DNA of 64,000 nucleotides from Sphaerotilus montanus (GCF_013410775.1 NZ_JACCFH010000001.1:2418001-2482000); one strand, 5' to 3'; positions 1 through 9,159 are shown, numbered from the stretch's first letter. The notes: generated from the letters alone by a model not told the origin. Made by a program: numbers and translations.

Positions 1-3000
1 AGAACGTTTCCAGGGCCTTGTTCAGTGCCTGGCTGTACTGGCGGTGCTCGGCGTTGTCCCGGCGGGTCAGCATGTGCATCTGCGGTGTTGAGCCGATGAT
101 CAGCGCGGGCAGCCATTGCTTGACATCAAAGGTGCCATGGATGAGCGCGTTGGCGTACTGCTCGGCATCGGCTGCCGCTGGCCAGCCGAGCAGCGCGGCG
201 AGCCGGGCCGGGGCTGCCTTCTGGCGGTCGGCCCATTCGGCAGGGCTGTCTGTGGCCAGAGGAATCTGCGCCGAGTCCACATCGTGGATCACCAGGGCAG
301 CATCGGCCTTCGGTGCAGCGGGGCCAAACCAGACATCGAGGTAGCCGCTGGCGAGCATCGACAGCCCCGGAACCTGGGTCACCAGCAGAAGGGCCTGGTG
401 TGGCGGACACAATTCGAACAGCAGCCGCATCTGCTGTTGCAGCGCCGGTGATGGAATGTCGACGTGACGCAGGACGATGATCATGGCTGGCGCCGAGCGT
501 TTGCGCAGCGACTCGAATCGGCGTGGTGCGTAGATCTGTCGCCGCAGCCAGTGGCGGCGGCATCGTTCCGAATGGACGAGGCGGTGCCAGCGCGAACTTG
601 GCTCGATGGCTGAAGCAAGGATCTTTTCGAGACGTGGTACTGTCTTCGACAGTATTTTGCCTAGCCATGTCAGCAGAGGCAGGAGTCCGATGCGCAGACT
701 CGCTGGCAGGGTGCGGATCAGCAGTAGCAGGAAGACCAGTAAGTACGCCGTTGTGCCGAGCGCCAATTTTGCGCGATGAGCTTTGAGCCAAGCGGTGTCC
801 TGCAGGTTGGTCAGAATTTTCTGGCCGAGTTGGCGTAGGTGTACGCCTGACAAATCCGGCGCGCTGACGAAGGCCGGATCAATCAAGTAAACCAAACCGG
901 CGACAACCAGCAGTGTCATCACTGCCATGACCAGGAGGGCAGCTAGAAAATATGCGGCCGGCATGAAGAGCAGGCTTTCCAGAACTGCGGCTCCGCGTTG
1001 CCACCACCGTGTGCGGTCGGCCAAGAGGTGTTGCTCGATGAAGTCGATCGCCGCAGCGTTGGAACTGGTCTGCTCCTGCGCACCGGCCAGATCGAAGATG
1101 CGCACACGCACATCGGCTGCCGAACTGCCTGCAGGCAGGGCTGATGCCATGTCGTCACGGCGCGCGGCGATGTCTTCCAGCCAGTGGTCCAGGGCTGGGT
1201 CGTTTGCACTGACGACGCCTGCGAGCCAGTGAGGGGCGATGGCGATATCCCCGTCTTTGGTTACCTTCCTGCTGCGCGCCTGTTGCAGTTTTTGACCAAA
1301 CAGTGGCATCAGGGCGGTTAGCGCCGCGAGGCCGGGGGCAGGGGGCCGTGGGCTGCGCCACCAGTGGCTGTCTTGAGCAGCGATGCCGCGGATCGCGACT
1401 GAGGCAATGGTGCGGGTGACTTGGTAGACGCGCAGCGATCGGGGAGGCGTCTGTGACGTGCTCGCACTGGATGCCGGTGGTTGGGCGATCAGTACAGGCT
1501 GTGTCGGACTGCCGGGTTTGTGATGCCAGAACTGGTCGAAGCAGCCTTGGCAGCCGCCGGAGAGAAGGAAATCTGCCAGTGCTGCCGTTTGGGCCACTGC
1601 TGCGGGTTGCCCGGTAGCGGCGAGGTTGGCGATGTGCAGGGCTTGCGGGCTGTGTGTGTCTGCCGAAGCGATTGGCTCAGGCGTGCCGGTCGCGCCATTG
1701 GCCCAGACAATGTTGCCTTCGGAGTGACCGATGTTGGCAATCAGCGCAATGCCGGATTGCTTGTTGTGATGGCATCGATTGCCAATGACGTCCACTTCGG
1801 ACGCACAGTCAGGCAAATTTTGGTCTCGTTCAATACTGATGCCGCTTAGTGTGCGATTGCCCCAGCAGTCGTTTTTTACTACGCGGCCTTGGCTAGAAAA
1901 AAAGATAATTCCTGCTTGCTTATTATCGTGGCATTTGTTGCCTATGACATCCACTTCGGATGGGTGTGTGGGCGACTTTGGGTCGCGTTGAATGAGAATG
2001 CCACTGTGAGTGCGACTTCCCCTGCAATTATTGTTTTCTATGCGGCCGCGACTGGAGAAGAATGCAATTCCGGACTGTTCATTTTTGTGGCAAATATTGT
2101 CAGTGACGGCTACTTCTGATGGTTGTTCTGGAGATCTTTTGTCTCGCTGAATCATAATGCCGCTGAAGATGTGACTGCCCGAGCACTCATTTTTTTCTAT
2201 GAGGCCGTGACTGGAGAAAAATGAAATCCCGGCCTCCTGGTTTTTTCGGCATGTGTTACCAATTACATCCACTTCGGACGCATATCCAGGTGAGTTGTTA
2301 TCGTGCTCAATAGAAATGCCGGTTGTTTTATTTTTCCAGCAGGCGTTATTTTTTGCGAGGCCCTCGCTGGAAAGAAATGTTATTCCGGCTTCCGTATTTT
2401 CATGGCATCGATTACCGATGACTTCCACTATGGAGGGTTGCTCGGGTGATTTTTTGTCGCGCTGAATGATAATGCCGCTGAGGGTTTTATTTCTCCAGCA
2501 GTCATTGTCTTCTACGCGGCCTTGGCTAGAGAAAAATACAATCCCACTGTCTTTGTTATTATAACATCGATTGCCGATAACCTGTGCTTCAGAAGGTTCT
2601 TTCGGTGAATAATTGTCGCGTTCAATGTTTATCCCGCTCAGTGTCTGATTTTCCCAGCAGGTGTTATTTTTCACGAGGCCCTTGCTGGAAAGAAAGACAA
2701 TTCCAGCCCCCTTGTTTCCATGGGATTTGTTGCCGATGACATCCACTTTAGATGGGTGCTCGGGAGACTTTTTGTCTCGCTGAATGATGATGCCACTGAG
2801 GGTGCGATTGCCCCAGCAGTCGTTGTTTTCTGCACGACCCTTGCTGGAACAGAAAATAATTCCAGCTTGCTCATTCTCTTTACATCGATTGCCGATGACA
2901 TCTACTTCGGATGCGCAGTCAGGTGACTTTGTGTCTCGTTCAACGTTGATGCCACTGAGGGTACGATTGCCCCAGCAGTCGTTGTTTTCTGCACGACCCT

Positions 3001-4084
3001 TGCTGGAAAGGAAAATAATCCCCGCTTGCTTATTCTCGTGGCACCGATTGCTGATGACATCAACTTCAGATGGGTGCTCTGGAGATTCTGGGTCTCGCTG
3101 AATGATGATGCCACTGAGGGTGCGATTGCCCCGGCAGTCGTTGTTTTCTGCACGACCCTGACTGGATAGAAATATAATTCCAGCTTGCTCATTCTCGTTA
3201 CATCGATTGCCGATGACATCTACTTCGGATGCGCAGTCAAGTGACGTTGGGTCTCGTTCAATGCTGATGCCGTTCCGTGTGATGCTGCCCCAGCAGTCGT
3301 TGTTTTCTACCCGGCCTCGGCTGGAAAAAAATACTATTCCAGACCCCTTGTTGTCATGGCACTGATTGCCGATTACTTTTGCTTCTGAGGGTTGCTCCAG
3401 TGATTTTGTGTCTCGCGAAATACTAATTCCGCTGGTTGTGTGGCTGCCAGATAATTTATTGTTTGTAATGATGCCGCATGTGGAGAAAAATGCTAGGCCA
3501 CTCTGAAGTGTATTATGGCACTGATTGTTATTTGCTATAATTGCAGGTTCTGACCCAGTGGATGGTCTACATTGACGGGCAAATACTCCTATATTTCCAT
3601 CTTCAATATTATTGGAATCAATTGAGCCATCGGATAGCTCGAATTTAATGCCGGCGCCCCAATTATCAGCTTCCGGTCGGCAAGCCCGTACATGATTGGC
3701 ATGGATCTCGATGTCTGTCGAATGCTCAACCAGAATGCCGTTGTCAGCAAGGATGTTTCCGTCTAGCTCGCATCCCTTGATCAGTACACGCGCAGCATGA
3801 CGCACCGCAATCAGCGTCGATGTAGGTACAGTCACCCGCAGTTTCAGTGCAAGAATCTCGACATCGGCTGTCCCCTCGGTCTGCAGCACAGGGCCGGCAC
3901 CGTGTCCGATCAGTTCTGTCTTGCCACTGCCGACCAGACACACCCCGGACGGAACGTGCAGCGTCGTGTCCCCCTCGTAGACACCGTTGCCCAGTTCGAT
4001 CCGGTCGCCCGGGGCTGACCGTCCGAGCAGACGTTCCAAGCCGCTCCATCCGGCCGAGGCCGGGCATACCTGAATTCTTGACAT
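1..4084 (-). CDS. Giant right-handed beta-helix repeat membrane protein, 3' end beyond window
   Basis: Read by hand: the frame starting with ATG at 4084-4082 stays open to the left edge, giving at least 1361 residues with the stop codon outside the window. Residues 1 to about 90 look like the capping start of a pectate-lyase-type helix (GNGVYEGDTTLHVPSGV). Residues from about 180 to 790 are tandem 53-residue units with the core VIGNRCxxNxxAGIxFxSS, then ENNDCWGNRTLSGI. A Pro/Ala/Ser-rich linker follows. Two hydrophobic segments lie near residues 1040-1069 and 1104-1145. A C-terminal domain from about 1190 begins with MIIVLRHVD, which looks like an NTPase core strand, but no Walker A motif is visible. 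There is no signal peptide, so both ends are probably cytosolic (inference). A GGAGGG ribosome site supports the start. It lies 87 bases downstream of icmF on the same strand. I do not recognise its function. Confidence 0.85.
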   Translation of the reverse strand, partial: MSRIQVCPASAGWSGLERLLGRSAPGDRIELGNGVYEGDTTLHVPSGVCLVGSGKTELIGHGAGPVLQTEGTADVEILALKLRVTVPTSTLIAVRHAARVLIKGCELDGNILADNGILVEHSTDIEIHANHVRACRPEADNWGAGIKFELSDGSIDSNNIEDGNIGVFARQCRPSTGSEPAIIANNNQCHNTLQSGLAFFSTCGIITNNKLSGSHTTSGISISRDTKSLEQPSEAKVIGNQCHDNKGSGIVFFSSRGRVENNDCWGSITRNGISIERDPTSLDCASEVDVIGNRCNENEQAGIIFLSSQGRAENNDCRGNRTLSGIIIQRDPESPEHPSEVDVISNRCHENKQAGIIFLSSKGRAENNDCWGNRTLSGINVERDTKSPDCASEVDVIGNRCKENEQAGIIFCSSKGRAENNDCWGNRTLSGIIIQRDKKSPEHPSKVDVIGNKSHGNKGAGIVFLSSKGLVKNNTCWENQTLSGINIERDNYSPKEPSEAQVIGNRCYNNKDSGIVFFSSQGRVEDNDCWRNKTLSGIIIQRDKKSPEQPSIVEVIGNRCHENTEAGITFLSSEGLAKNNACWKNKTTGISIEHDNNSPGYASEVDVIGNTCRKNQEAGISFFSSHGLIEKNECSGSHIFSGIMIQRDKRSPEQPSEVAVTDNICHKNEQSGIAFFSSRGRIENNNCRGSRTHSGILIQRDPKSPTHPSEVDVIGNKCHDNKQAGIIFFSSQGRVVKNDCWGNRTLSGISIERDQNLPDCASEVDVIGNRCHHNKQSGIALIANIGHSEGNIVWANGATGTPEPIASADTHSPQALHIANLAATGQPAAVAQTAALADFLLSGGCQGCFDQFWHHKPGSPTQPVLIAQPPASSASTSQTPPRSLRVYQVTRTIASVAIRGIAAQDSHWWRSPRPPAPGLAALTALMPLFGQKLQQARSRKVTKDGDIAIAPHWLAGVVSANDPALDHWLEDIAARRDDMASALPAGSSAADVRVRIFDLAGAQEQTSSNAAAIDFIEQHLLADRTRWWQRGAAVLESLLFMPAAYFLAALLVMAVMTLLVVAGLVYLIDPAFVSAPDLSGVHLRQLGQKILTNLQDTAWLKAHRAKLALGTTAYLLVFLLLLIRTLPASLRIGLLPLLTWLGKILSKTVPRLEKILASAIEPSSRWHRLVHSERCRRHWLRRQIYAPRRFESLRKRSAPAMIIVLRHVDIPSPALQQQMRLLFELCPPHQALLLVTQVPGLSMLASGYLDVWFGPAAPKADAALVIHDVDSAQIPLATDSPAEWADRQKAAPARLAALLGWPAAADAEQYANALIHGTFDVKQWLPALIIGSTPQMHMLTRRDNAEHRQYSQALNKALETF
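1720..3555 (-). repeat. Tandem 159-bp coding repeats (53 residues each)
   Basis: Eleven units can be aligned by the first base of their conserved Val codon: 3376, 3217, 3058, 2899, 2740, 2581, 2422, 2266, 2107, 1948 and 1789. Spacing is exactly 159 except for one 156-bp unit (2422 to 2266), which has lost a codon. A more diverged unit precedes the block, and the last unit decays into the linker. Units 1-8 alternate between an ERD type and a QRD type, so the true period is often 318 bp. Neighbouring units share identical stretches of about 45 bases (for example near 2804-2848 and 2963-3007), which suggests fairly recent duplication or gene conversion. Confidence 0.9.
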
Positions 4085-4093
4085 CTCGTTGTG

Positions 4094-4099
4094 CCCTCC
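4094..4099 (-). promoter_or_regulatory. Ribosome binding site of the beta-helix gene
   Basis: On the minus strand GGAGGG lies 9 bases before the ATG at 4084. This near-ideal Shine-Dalgarno sequence decides the start. Just upstream, 4101-4120 holds CTGCAG copies either side of an 8-base AT-rich spacer. No U-tract terminator is visible between icmF and this gene, so read-through from icmF is possible. Confidence 0.7.
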
Positions 4100-4171
4100 G
4101 CTGCAGCAATATATCTGCAGATCGAGGCGCGCACGAGTCCCGGGCGTACCGGGATTAGTTCAGGGGATCGC

Positions 4172-7100
4172 TCACATGCTCCGCCGGTATTGTCCCCCCA
4201 CCTCGAACAACGCCCCCGTGATCTGCCCCAGCGAGCAAACCCGCACCGCGTCCATCAACACCTCGAACACATTCGCATTGTCGATCACCGCCTGCTGAAG
4301 CCGCTTCAGCATCGCGGGCGCCTGGGCCGCATGGCGCGTGTGGAAATCGTTCAGCCGCGCGAGCTGCGACGCCTTCTCGTCATCGGTGGAGCGCGCCAGC
4401 TCGATCGTCTCCGGAATCTCGTCGCCCTTCGGGTTGCGGAAGGTGTTGACGCCGATGATCGGGTACTCGCCGGTGTGCTTGAGCATCTCGTAGTGCATCG
4501 ACTCTTCCTGGATCTTCGAGCGCTGGTAGCCCGTCTCCATCGCGCCGAGCACGCCGCCGCGGTCGGCGATCTTCTCGAACTCGGCCAGCACCGCCTCTTC
4601 GACCAGCTCGGTCAGCTCGTCGATGATGAACGCGCCCTGGTTCGGGTTCTCGTTCTTCGCCAGGCCCCACTCGCGGTTGATGATCATCTGGATCGCCATC
4701 GCGCGGCGCACCGACTCCTCGGTCGGCGTCGTGATCGCCTCGTCGAAGGCGTTGGTGTGCAGCGAGTTGCAGTTGTCGTACACCGCGATCAGCGCCTGCA
4801 GCGTGGTGCGGATGTCGTTGAACTGGATCTCCTGCGCGTGCAGCGAGCGGCCCGAGGTCTGGATGTGGTACTTCAGCTTCTGGCTGCGGTCGTTGGCGCC
4901 GTACTTGTCGCGCATCGCCACCGCCCAGATGCGGCGGGCGACGCGGCCGAGCACGGTGTACTCCGGGTCCATGCCGTTCGAGAAGAAGAACGACAGGTTG
5001 GGCGCGAAGTCGTCGATGTGCATCCCGCGCGCCAGATACGCCTCGACGAACGTGAAGCCGTTCGACAGCGTGAACGCGAGCTGGCTGATCGGGTTCGCAC
5101 CCGCTTCGGCGATGTGGTACCCGCTGATCGACACCGAGTAGAAGTTGCGCACGTCGTGGTGGACGAAGTACGAGGCGATGTCGCCCATCACCTTCAGGCT
5201 GAACTCGGTCGAGAAGATGCAGGTGTTCTGGCCCTGGTCTTCCTTGAGGATGTCGGCCTGCACCGTGCCGCGCACATTGGCCAGCACCCACGCCTTGATC
5301 TTCGAGGCTTCGTCGTCGGTCGGGTCGCGGTGGTTGTCGGCCTTGAACTTGTCGAGCTGCTGGTCGATGGCCGCGTTCATGAACATCGCCAGGATGCTCG
5401 GCGCCGGGCCGTTGATCGTCATGCTCACCGAGGTCGTCGGGCTGCACAGGTCGAAGCCTGAATAGAGCACCTTCAGGTCGTCCAGCGTCGCGATGCTCAC
5501 CCCGGAGTTGCCGACCTTGCCGTAGATGTCCGGACGCGGATCGGGGTCGGCGCCGTACAGCGTCACCGAGTCGAAGGCGGTGGACAGGCGCTTGGCGGGG
5601 ATGCCCTCGCTCACCAGCTTGAAGCGGCGGTTGGTGCGGAAGGCGTCGCCTTCACCCGCGAACATGCGCGTCGGGTCTTCGCCTTCGCGCTTGAACGCGA
5701 ACACGCCGGCCGTGAACGGGAAGCTGCCGGGCACGTTGTCCAGCATCAGCCACTTCAGCAACTCGCCGTGGCACTCGTAGCCGGGCAGGGCGACCTTGCG
5801 GATCTTGTTGCCGCTCAGCGTGGTGTGGATCAGGTTGGTGCGGAGTTCCTTGTCGCGGATCTTCACGACGTATTCGTCACCGGCGTAGGCGCGCTGCATC
5901 TCGGGCCACATGGCCAGCAGCTTCTTCGCGCTGGGGTCGAGCCGGGCTTCGCGTTCCTCGGCCAGTTCCGTCAGGGCCTCGACACCGCGGTTCTTGGCCG
6001 GATTGGACTGCTTGAACATCAAGGCGCTGGCGCGCAGCTGCTGGATCTCGCGGGCAAGCGTGGCCTGCTGGCGGACCCGGGCCTTGTAGCCGCGCACGGT
6101 GTCGGCGATCTCGGCGAGGTAGCGGGTGCGGGCGGCCGGGACGATGGGCGTCTGGTGCGTGCTGTGGCGGGTATTGACCAGCGGCAGGCGGCCTTCGGCA
6201 AGCTGCAGGCCTAGCGCACCGAGGCGGACCTTGAGCGCCTGGTAGAGCGCCGTCACGCCGTCGTCGTTGAAGCGGCTGGCCATCGTGCCGAACACCGGCA
6301 TCTGGTCGGGCATCACGGTGAAGGCTTCGCGGTTGCGCTGCACCTGCTTGGCGACATCGCGCAGCGCATCCGCCGAGCCCTTGCGGTCGAACTTGTTGAT
6401 GGCGACGAACTCGGCGAAGTCGAGCATGTCGATCTTCTCCAGTTGGCTGGCAGCGCCGAACTCGGGCGTCATCACGTACATCGGCACGTCGACGAAGGGC
6501 ACGATCGCCGCGTCACCCTGGCCGATGCCGGAGGTCTCCACGATGACCAGGTCGAAGCCGGCGACCTTCGCGGCGGCCAGCACCTCGGGCAGCGCGGCCG
6601 AGACTTCCGAGCCGGTGTCGCGCGTGGCGAGGCTGCGCACGTAGACGCGCTGGCCGTTCGACCACGGGCCGGTGGCGTTCATGCGGATGCGGTCGCCGAG
6701 CAGGGCGCCGCCGCTCTTGCGCCGCGACGGGTCGATGCTGATGACGGCGATGCGCAGCGCGTCGTCCTGGTCGAGGCGGAAGCGGCGGATCAGCTCGTCG
6801 GTGAGGCTGGACTTGCCGGCGCCGCCGGTGCCGGTGATGCCGAGCACGGGGGTCTTGCTTGCCTTCGCCGCTTCATGCACGGCGGCGACCACGCCCGCGT
6901 CCGCCTTGCCGTTTTCCAGCGCGGTGATGAGCTGCGCCAGCGCGCGCCAGGCGGCTTCGGTGTGGCCCTGCAGCGCGGCGAGGTCGGTCGGCGCGTAACT
7001 CGACAGATCCTGGTCGCAGCGCATCACCATCTCGCCGATCATCCCGGCAAGCCCCATGCGCTGGCCGTCCTCGGGGCTGAAGATGCGCACGCCGTGGCTG

Positions 7101-7462
7101 CTCAGGTCGCGGATCTCGGCCGGCACGATCACGCCGCCGCCGCCGCCGAAGACCTGGATGTGCGCGCCGCCGCGCGCCTTGAGCAGCTCGACCATGTACT
7201 TGAAGTACTCGACATGGCCGCCCTGGTAGGAGCTGACCGCGATCCCCTGCACGTCTTCCTGCAATGCGGCGGTGACCACTTCATCGACCGAGCGGTTGTG
7301 GCCCAGGTGGATCACCTCGGTGCCCATGCCCTGCAGGATGCGCCGCATGATGTTGATGGCGGCGTCGTGGCCGTCGAACAGGCTCGCGGCGGTGACGAAA
7401 CGCACCTTGTTCGTCGGGCGGTAGCTGGCAAGGGCCTTGTGGTCGGCGGACAGGTCGGTCAT
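4172..7462 (-). CDS. icmF: Fused isobutyryl-CoA mutase (IcmF)
   Basis: Adenosylcobalamin-dependent interconversion of isobutyryl-CoA and n-butyryl-CoA, in a form that carries its own G-protein chaperone. All three parts are visible in 1096 residues. The N-terminal B12-binding domain has the lower-axial-ligand motif DGHDAA (His32). The MeaB/MeaI-like GTPase has Walker A GTGGAGKS at 211-218. The C-terminal acyl-CoA mutase barrel runs from about residue 550 to the end. The length matches known IcmF proteins. It is transcribed alone or with the downstream beta-helix gene, and divergently from nrtA. A perfect palindrome 48 bases upstream is a likely operator. The IcmF assignment is firm, but related fusions act on other branched acyl-CoAs, so the exact substrate is inferred. 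Confidence 0.95.
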   Translation of the reverse strand: MTDLSADHKALASYRPTNKVRFVTAASLFDGHDAAINIMRRILQGMGTEVIHLGHNRSVDEVVTAALQEDVQGIAVSSYQGGHVEYFKYMVELLKARGGAHIQVFGGGGGVIVPAEIRDLSSHGVRIFSPEDGQRMGLAGMIGEMVMRCDQDLSSYAPTDLAALQGHTEAAWRALAQLITALENGKADAGVVAAVHEAAKASKTPVLGITGTGGAGKSSLTDELIRRFRLDQDDALRIAVISIDPSRRKSGGALLGDRIRMNATGPWSNGQRVYVRSLATRDTGSEVSAALPEVLAAAKVAGFDLVIVETSGIGQGDAAIVPFVDVPMYVMTPEFGAASQLEKIDMLDFAEFVAINKFDRKGSADALRDVAKQVQRNREAFTVMPDQMPVFGTMASRFNDDGVTALYQALKVRLGALGLQLAEGRLPLVNTRHSTHQTPIVPAARTRYLAEIADTVRGYKARVRQQATLAREIQQLRASALMFKQSNPAKNRGVEALTELAEEREARLDPSAKKLLAMWPEMQRAYAGDEYVVKIRDKELRTNLIHTTLSGNKIRKVALPGYECHGELLKWLMLDNVPGSFPFTAGVFAFKREGEDPTRMFAGEGDAFRTNRRFKLVSEGIPAKRLSTAFDSVTLYGADPDPRPDIYGKVGNSGVSIATLDDLKVLYSGFDLCSPTTSVSMTINGPAPSILAMFMNAAIDQQLDKFKADNHRDPTDDEASKIKAWVLANVRGTVQADILKEDQGQNTCIFSTEFSLKVMGDIASYFVHHDVRNFYSVSISGYHIAEAGANPISQLAFTLSNGFTFVEAYLARGMHIDDFAPNLSFFFSNGMDPEYTVLGRVARRIWAVAMRDKYGANDRSQKLKYHIQTSGRSLHAQEIQFNDIRTTLQALIAVYDNCNSLHTNAFDEAITTPTEESVRRAMAIQMIINREWGLAKNENPNQGAFIIDELTELVEEAVLAEFEKIADRGGVLGAMETGYQRSKIQEESMHYEMLKHTGEYPIIGVNTFRNPKGDEIPETIELARSTDDEKASQLARLNDFHTRHAAQAPAMLKRLQQAVIDNANVFEVLMDAVRVCSLGQITGALFEVGGQYRRSM

Positions 7463-7509
7463 CAGGGGACTCCGTTCGGGGCATCAGGACGTGGACGCTG
7501 ATTGTCCAT

Positions 7510-7529
7510 TGACGTTTACGTAAACGTCA
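7510..7529. promoter_or_regulatory. Perfect 20-bp palindrome, candidate icmF operator
   Basis: TGACGTTTACGTAAACGTCA is a perfect inverted repeat 48-67 bases upstream of the icmF start. The ACGTTTACGTAAACGT core resembles, from memory, the operator of branched-chain amino-acid catabolism regulators (MerR-family LiuR type), which would suit an acyl-CoA mutase. No regulator gene is adjacent, so the identity is inference. The site could also influence the divergent nrt promoter. Confidence 0.7.
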
Positions 7530-7613
7530 GTTGGGGGGAACCCGCGGGATCTCGGCGTTTCATGCATCGAGATGTGTCTGGTCCGCCCTGTTTCGGTGCA
7601 TTTCGGCCCGATC

Positions 7614-7630
7614 TGCGTGCCGATGGTGCG
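7614..7630. promoter_or_regulatory. Possible NtrC-type enhancer site
   Basis: TGCGTGCCGATGGTGCG resembles the NtrC consensus TGCACCA-N3-TGGTGCA. The right half matches 6 of 7 and the left half about 4 of 7. Its centre is about 76 bases upstream of the start site predicted from the sigma-54 element. One degraded half makes this tentative. Confidence 0.4.
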
Positions 7631-7671
7631 ATGCAGCATCGCCAGACCTGTTGTACAGGGCAGAAACAGGC

Positions 7672-7687
7672 TGGCACGGTCCCTGCA
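7672..7687 (+). promoter_or_regulatory. Sigma-54 promoter of the nrt operon
   Basis: TGGCACGGTCCCTGCA fits the RpoN consensus TGGCAC-N5-TTGCA, with GG at 7673-7674 and GC at 7685-7686 exactly ten bases apart. Transcription would begin near 7698, leaving a leader of about 155 bases before nrtA. A nitrogen-regulated promoter agrees with a nitrate-type importer. Confidence 0.75.
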
Positions 7688-7744
7688 ATACCTTCTGCGA
7701 GTCTCCGGCCACGGGGGCTCACTAGGTGGGACATTTTGGACAAC

Positions 7745-7817
7745 GGCGTCCGATCGTCCCGATTCTTCCGGTGCAAGCCGGGGGGTCGGATCAACGATCG
7801 TGACGCCGCTTTTTTTT
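7745..7817 (+). terminator. Leader hairpin plus T-tract (candidate attenuator) before nrtA
   Basis: GGCGTC (7745-7750) pairs with GACGCC (7802-7807), and CGATCGT (7751-7757) pairs with ACGATCG (7794-7800), with one bulged T. Eight T residues follow at 7810-7817, so this has the form of an intrinsic terminator placed between the promoter and nrtA. The loop holds CCGG-N6-CCGG. An alternative pairing, TCCGA (7749-7753) with TCGGA (7786-7790), would break the terminator stem. Nitrate-assimilation leaders in other proteobacteria are controlled by antitermination proteins (NasR, or NasT with an ANTAR domain). The same logic here is inferred. Confidence 0.7.
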
Positions 7818-7854
7818 GCCCGAATCGGCCCCCGCGGGGCCCGGAGAACTGCAC

Positions 7855-9108
7855 ATGACGACGCCCCTGTTTCCTGTCAACCCGTCTCGACGCGACTTCC
7901 TCCAGCGTGCCGCCGCCGTGACGGCCGCAGGCAGCGCGGTCGCCTTGCCCGGCGGTGCCTGGGCCGCCGGCTCGGACGCCCCCGAGAAGAAGGAAGTCCG
8001 CATCGGCTTCATCCCGCTGACCGACTGCGCCTCGGTCGTGATGGCCTCGGTGATGAAGTTCGACGAGAAGTACGGCATCAAGATCATTCCGTCCAAGGAA
8101 TCGTCCTGGGCCGCCGTGCGCGACAAGCTGGTCAATGGCGAGCTGGATGCGGCGCACGTGCTCTACGGTCTGGTCTACGGTGTCCACCTCGGCGTGAGCG
8201 GCCCGAAGAAGGACATGGCCGTGCTGATGACCCTCAACAACAACGGCCAGGCGATCACGCTGTCCAAGAAGCTGGCCGACAAGGGCGCGGTCGATGGCGC
8301 CGGTCTGGCCAAGGTCATGAAGGCCGAGCCGCGTGAATACACCTTCGCGCAGACCTTCCCGACCGGCACCCACGCGATGTGGCTGTACTACTGGCTGGCC
8401 TCCAACGGCATCAACCCGATGTCGGACGCCAAGGTCATCACCGTGCCGCCGCCGCAGATGGTGGCCAACATGCGCGTGGGCAACATGGACGGGTTCTGCG
8501 TCGGCGAGCCCTGGAACCACCGCGCCATCATCGACGGCATCGGCGTGACCGCGACCACGACCCAGGACATCTGGAAGGACCACCCCGAGAAGGTCCTGGG
8601 CTGCACCGCCGAGTTTGTCCAGAAGAACCCGAACACGGCGCGCGCCATGATCATGGCGGTGCTGGACGCCAGCCGCTGGATCGACGCCGGCCTGCAGAAC
8701 AAGATGAAGATGGCGGAGACGATCGCCGAGAAGTCCTACGTCAACACGTCGGTCGACGCGATCAACCAGCGCATCCTGGGCCGCTACCAGAACGGCATGG
8801 GCAAGACCTGGGACGATCCGAACCACATGAAGTTCTTCAACGACGGTGCGGTGAACTACCCCTACCTGTCGGACGGCATGTGGTTCCTGACCCAGCACAA
8901 GCGCTGGGGCCTGCTCAAGAGCGACCCGGACTACCTCGGCGTGGCCAAGGCGATCAACCAGACGGCGCTCTACAAGGAAGCGGCCGCGCAACTCAAGGTC
9001 AGCGTGCCCAAGAGCGACATGCGCACCAGCAAGCTGGGTGATGGCGTGGTGTGGGACGGCTCGAATCCGGCCAAGTACGCCGCGTCTTTCAAGATCAAGG
9101 CGGCCTGA
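7855..9108 (+). CDS. nrtA: Nitrate-type ABC transporter substrate-binding protein (NrtA/CmpA family)
   Basis: Periplasmic anion-binding component of an ABC importer, 417 residues. The N-terminus has a twin-arginine signal (SRRDFLQRAA, then a hydrophobic run to GGAWA). The mature part opens with VRIGFIPLTDCASVVMA, typical of NrtA-like nitrate, nitrite or cyanate binders. I chose ATG 7855, which has GGAG 8 bases upstream. An in-frame TTG at 7816 falls inside the leader T-tract and is unlikely. It is the first gene of a three-gene operon with permease and ATPase downstream. No nitrate or nitrite reductase is in the window, so nitrate is the family's usual ligand, not a proven one. Confidence 0.88.
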   Translation: MTTPLFPVNPSRRDFLQRAAAVTAAGSAVALPGGAWAAGSDAPEKKEVRIGFIPLTDCASVVMASVMKFDEKYGIKIIPSKESSWAAVRDKLVNGELDAAHVLYGLVYGVHLGVSGPKKDMAVLMTLNNNGQAITLSKKLADKGAVDGAGLAKVMKAEPREYTFAQTFPTGTHAMWLYYWLASNGINPMSDAKVITVPPPQMVANMRVGNMDGFCVGEPWNHRAIIDGIGVTATTTQDIWKDHPEKVLGCTAEFVQKNPNTARAMIMAVLDASRWIDAGLQNKMKMAETIAEKSYVNTSVDAINQRILGRYQNGMGKTWDDPNHMKFFNDGAVNYPYLSDGMWFLTQHKRWGLLKSDPDYLGVAKAINQTALYKEAAAQLKVSVPKSDMRTSKLGDGVVWDGSNPAKYAASFKIKAA

Positions 9109-9159
9109 GCGGGCGCCCTGGAGGCCACCGCCATGTCCCACCCACCTCAGGAGATTTCG

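Noticed and set aside
1720-3555. Regular repeats that could suggest a CRISPR array
   Set aside because: The 159-bp period keeps one open reading frame with conserved protein repeats, and there are no short identical repeats with unique spacers or cas genes.
4139-4153. Possible terminator between icmF and the beta-helix gene (CCCGG-N5-CCGGG)
   Set aside because: Five-bp stem with no T-run on the minus strand.
4091-5461. 456-codon plus-strand frame opposite icmF
   Set aside because: Antisense shadow of GC-rich coding sequence; its product is Arg/His/Val-rich and icmF is a certain gene.
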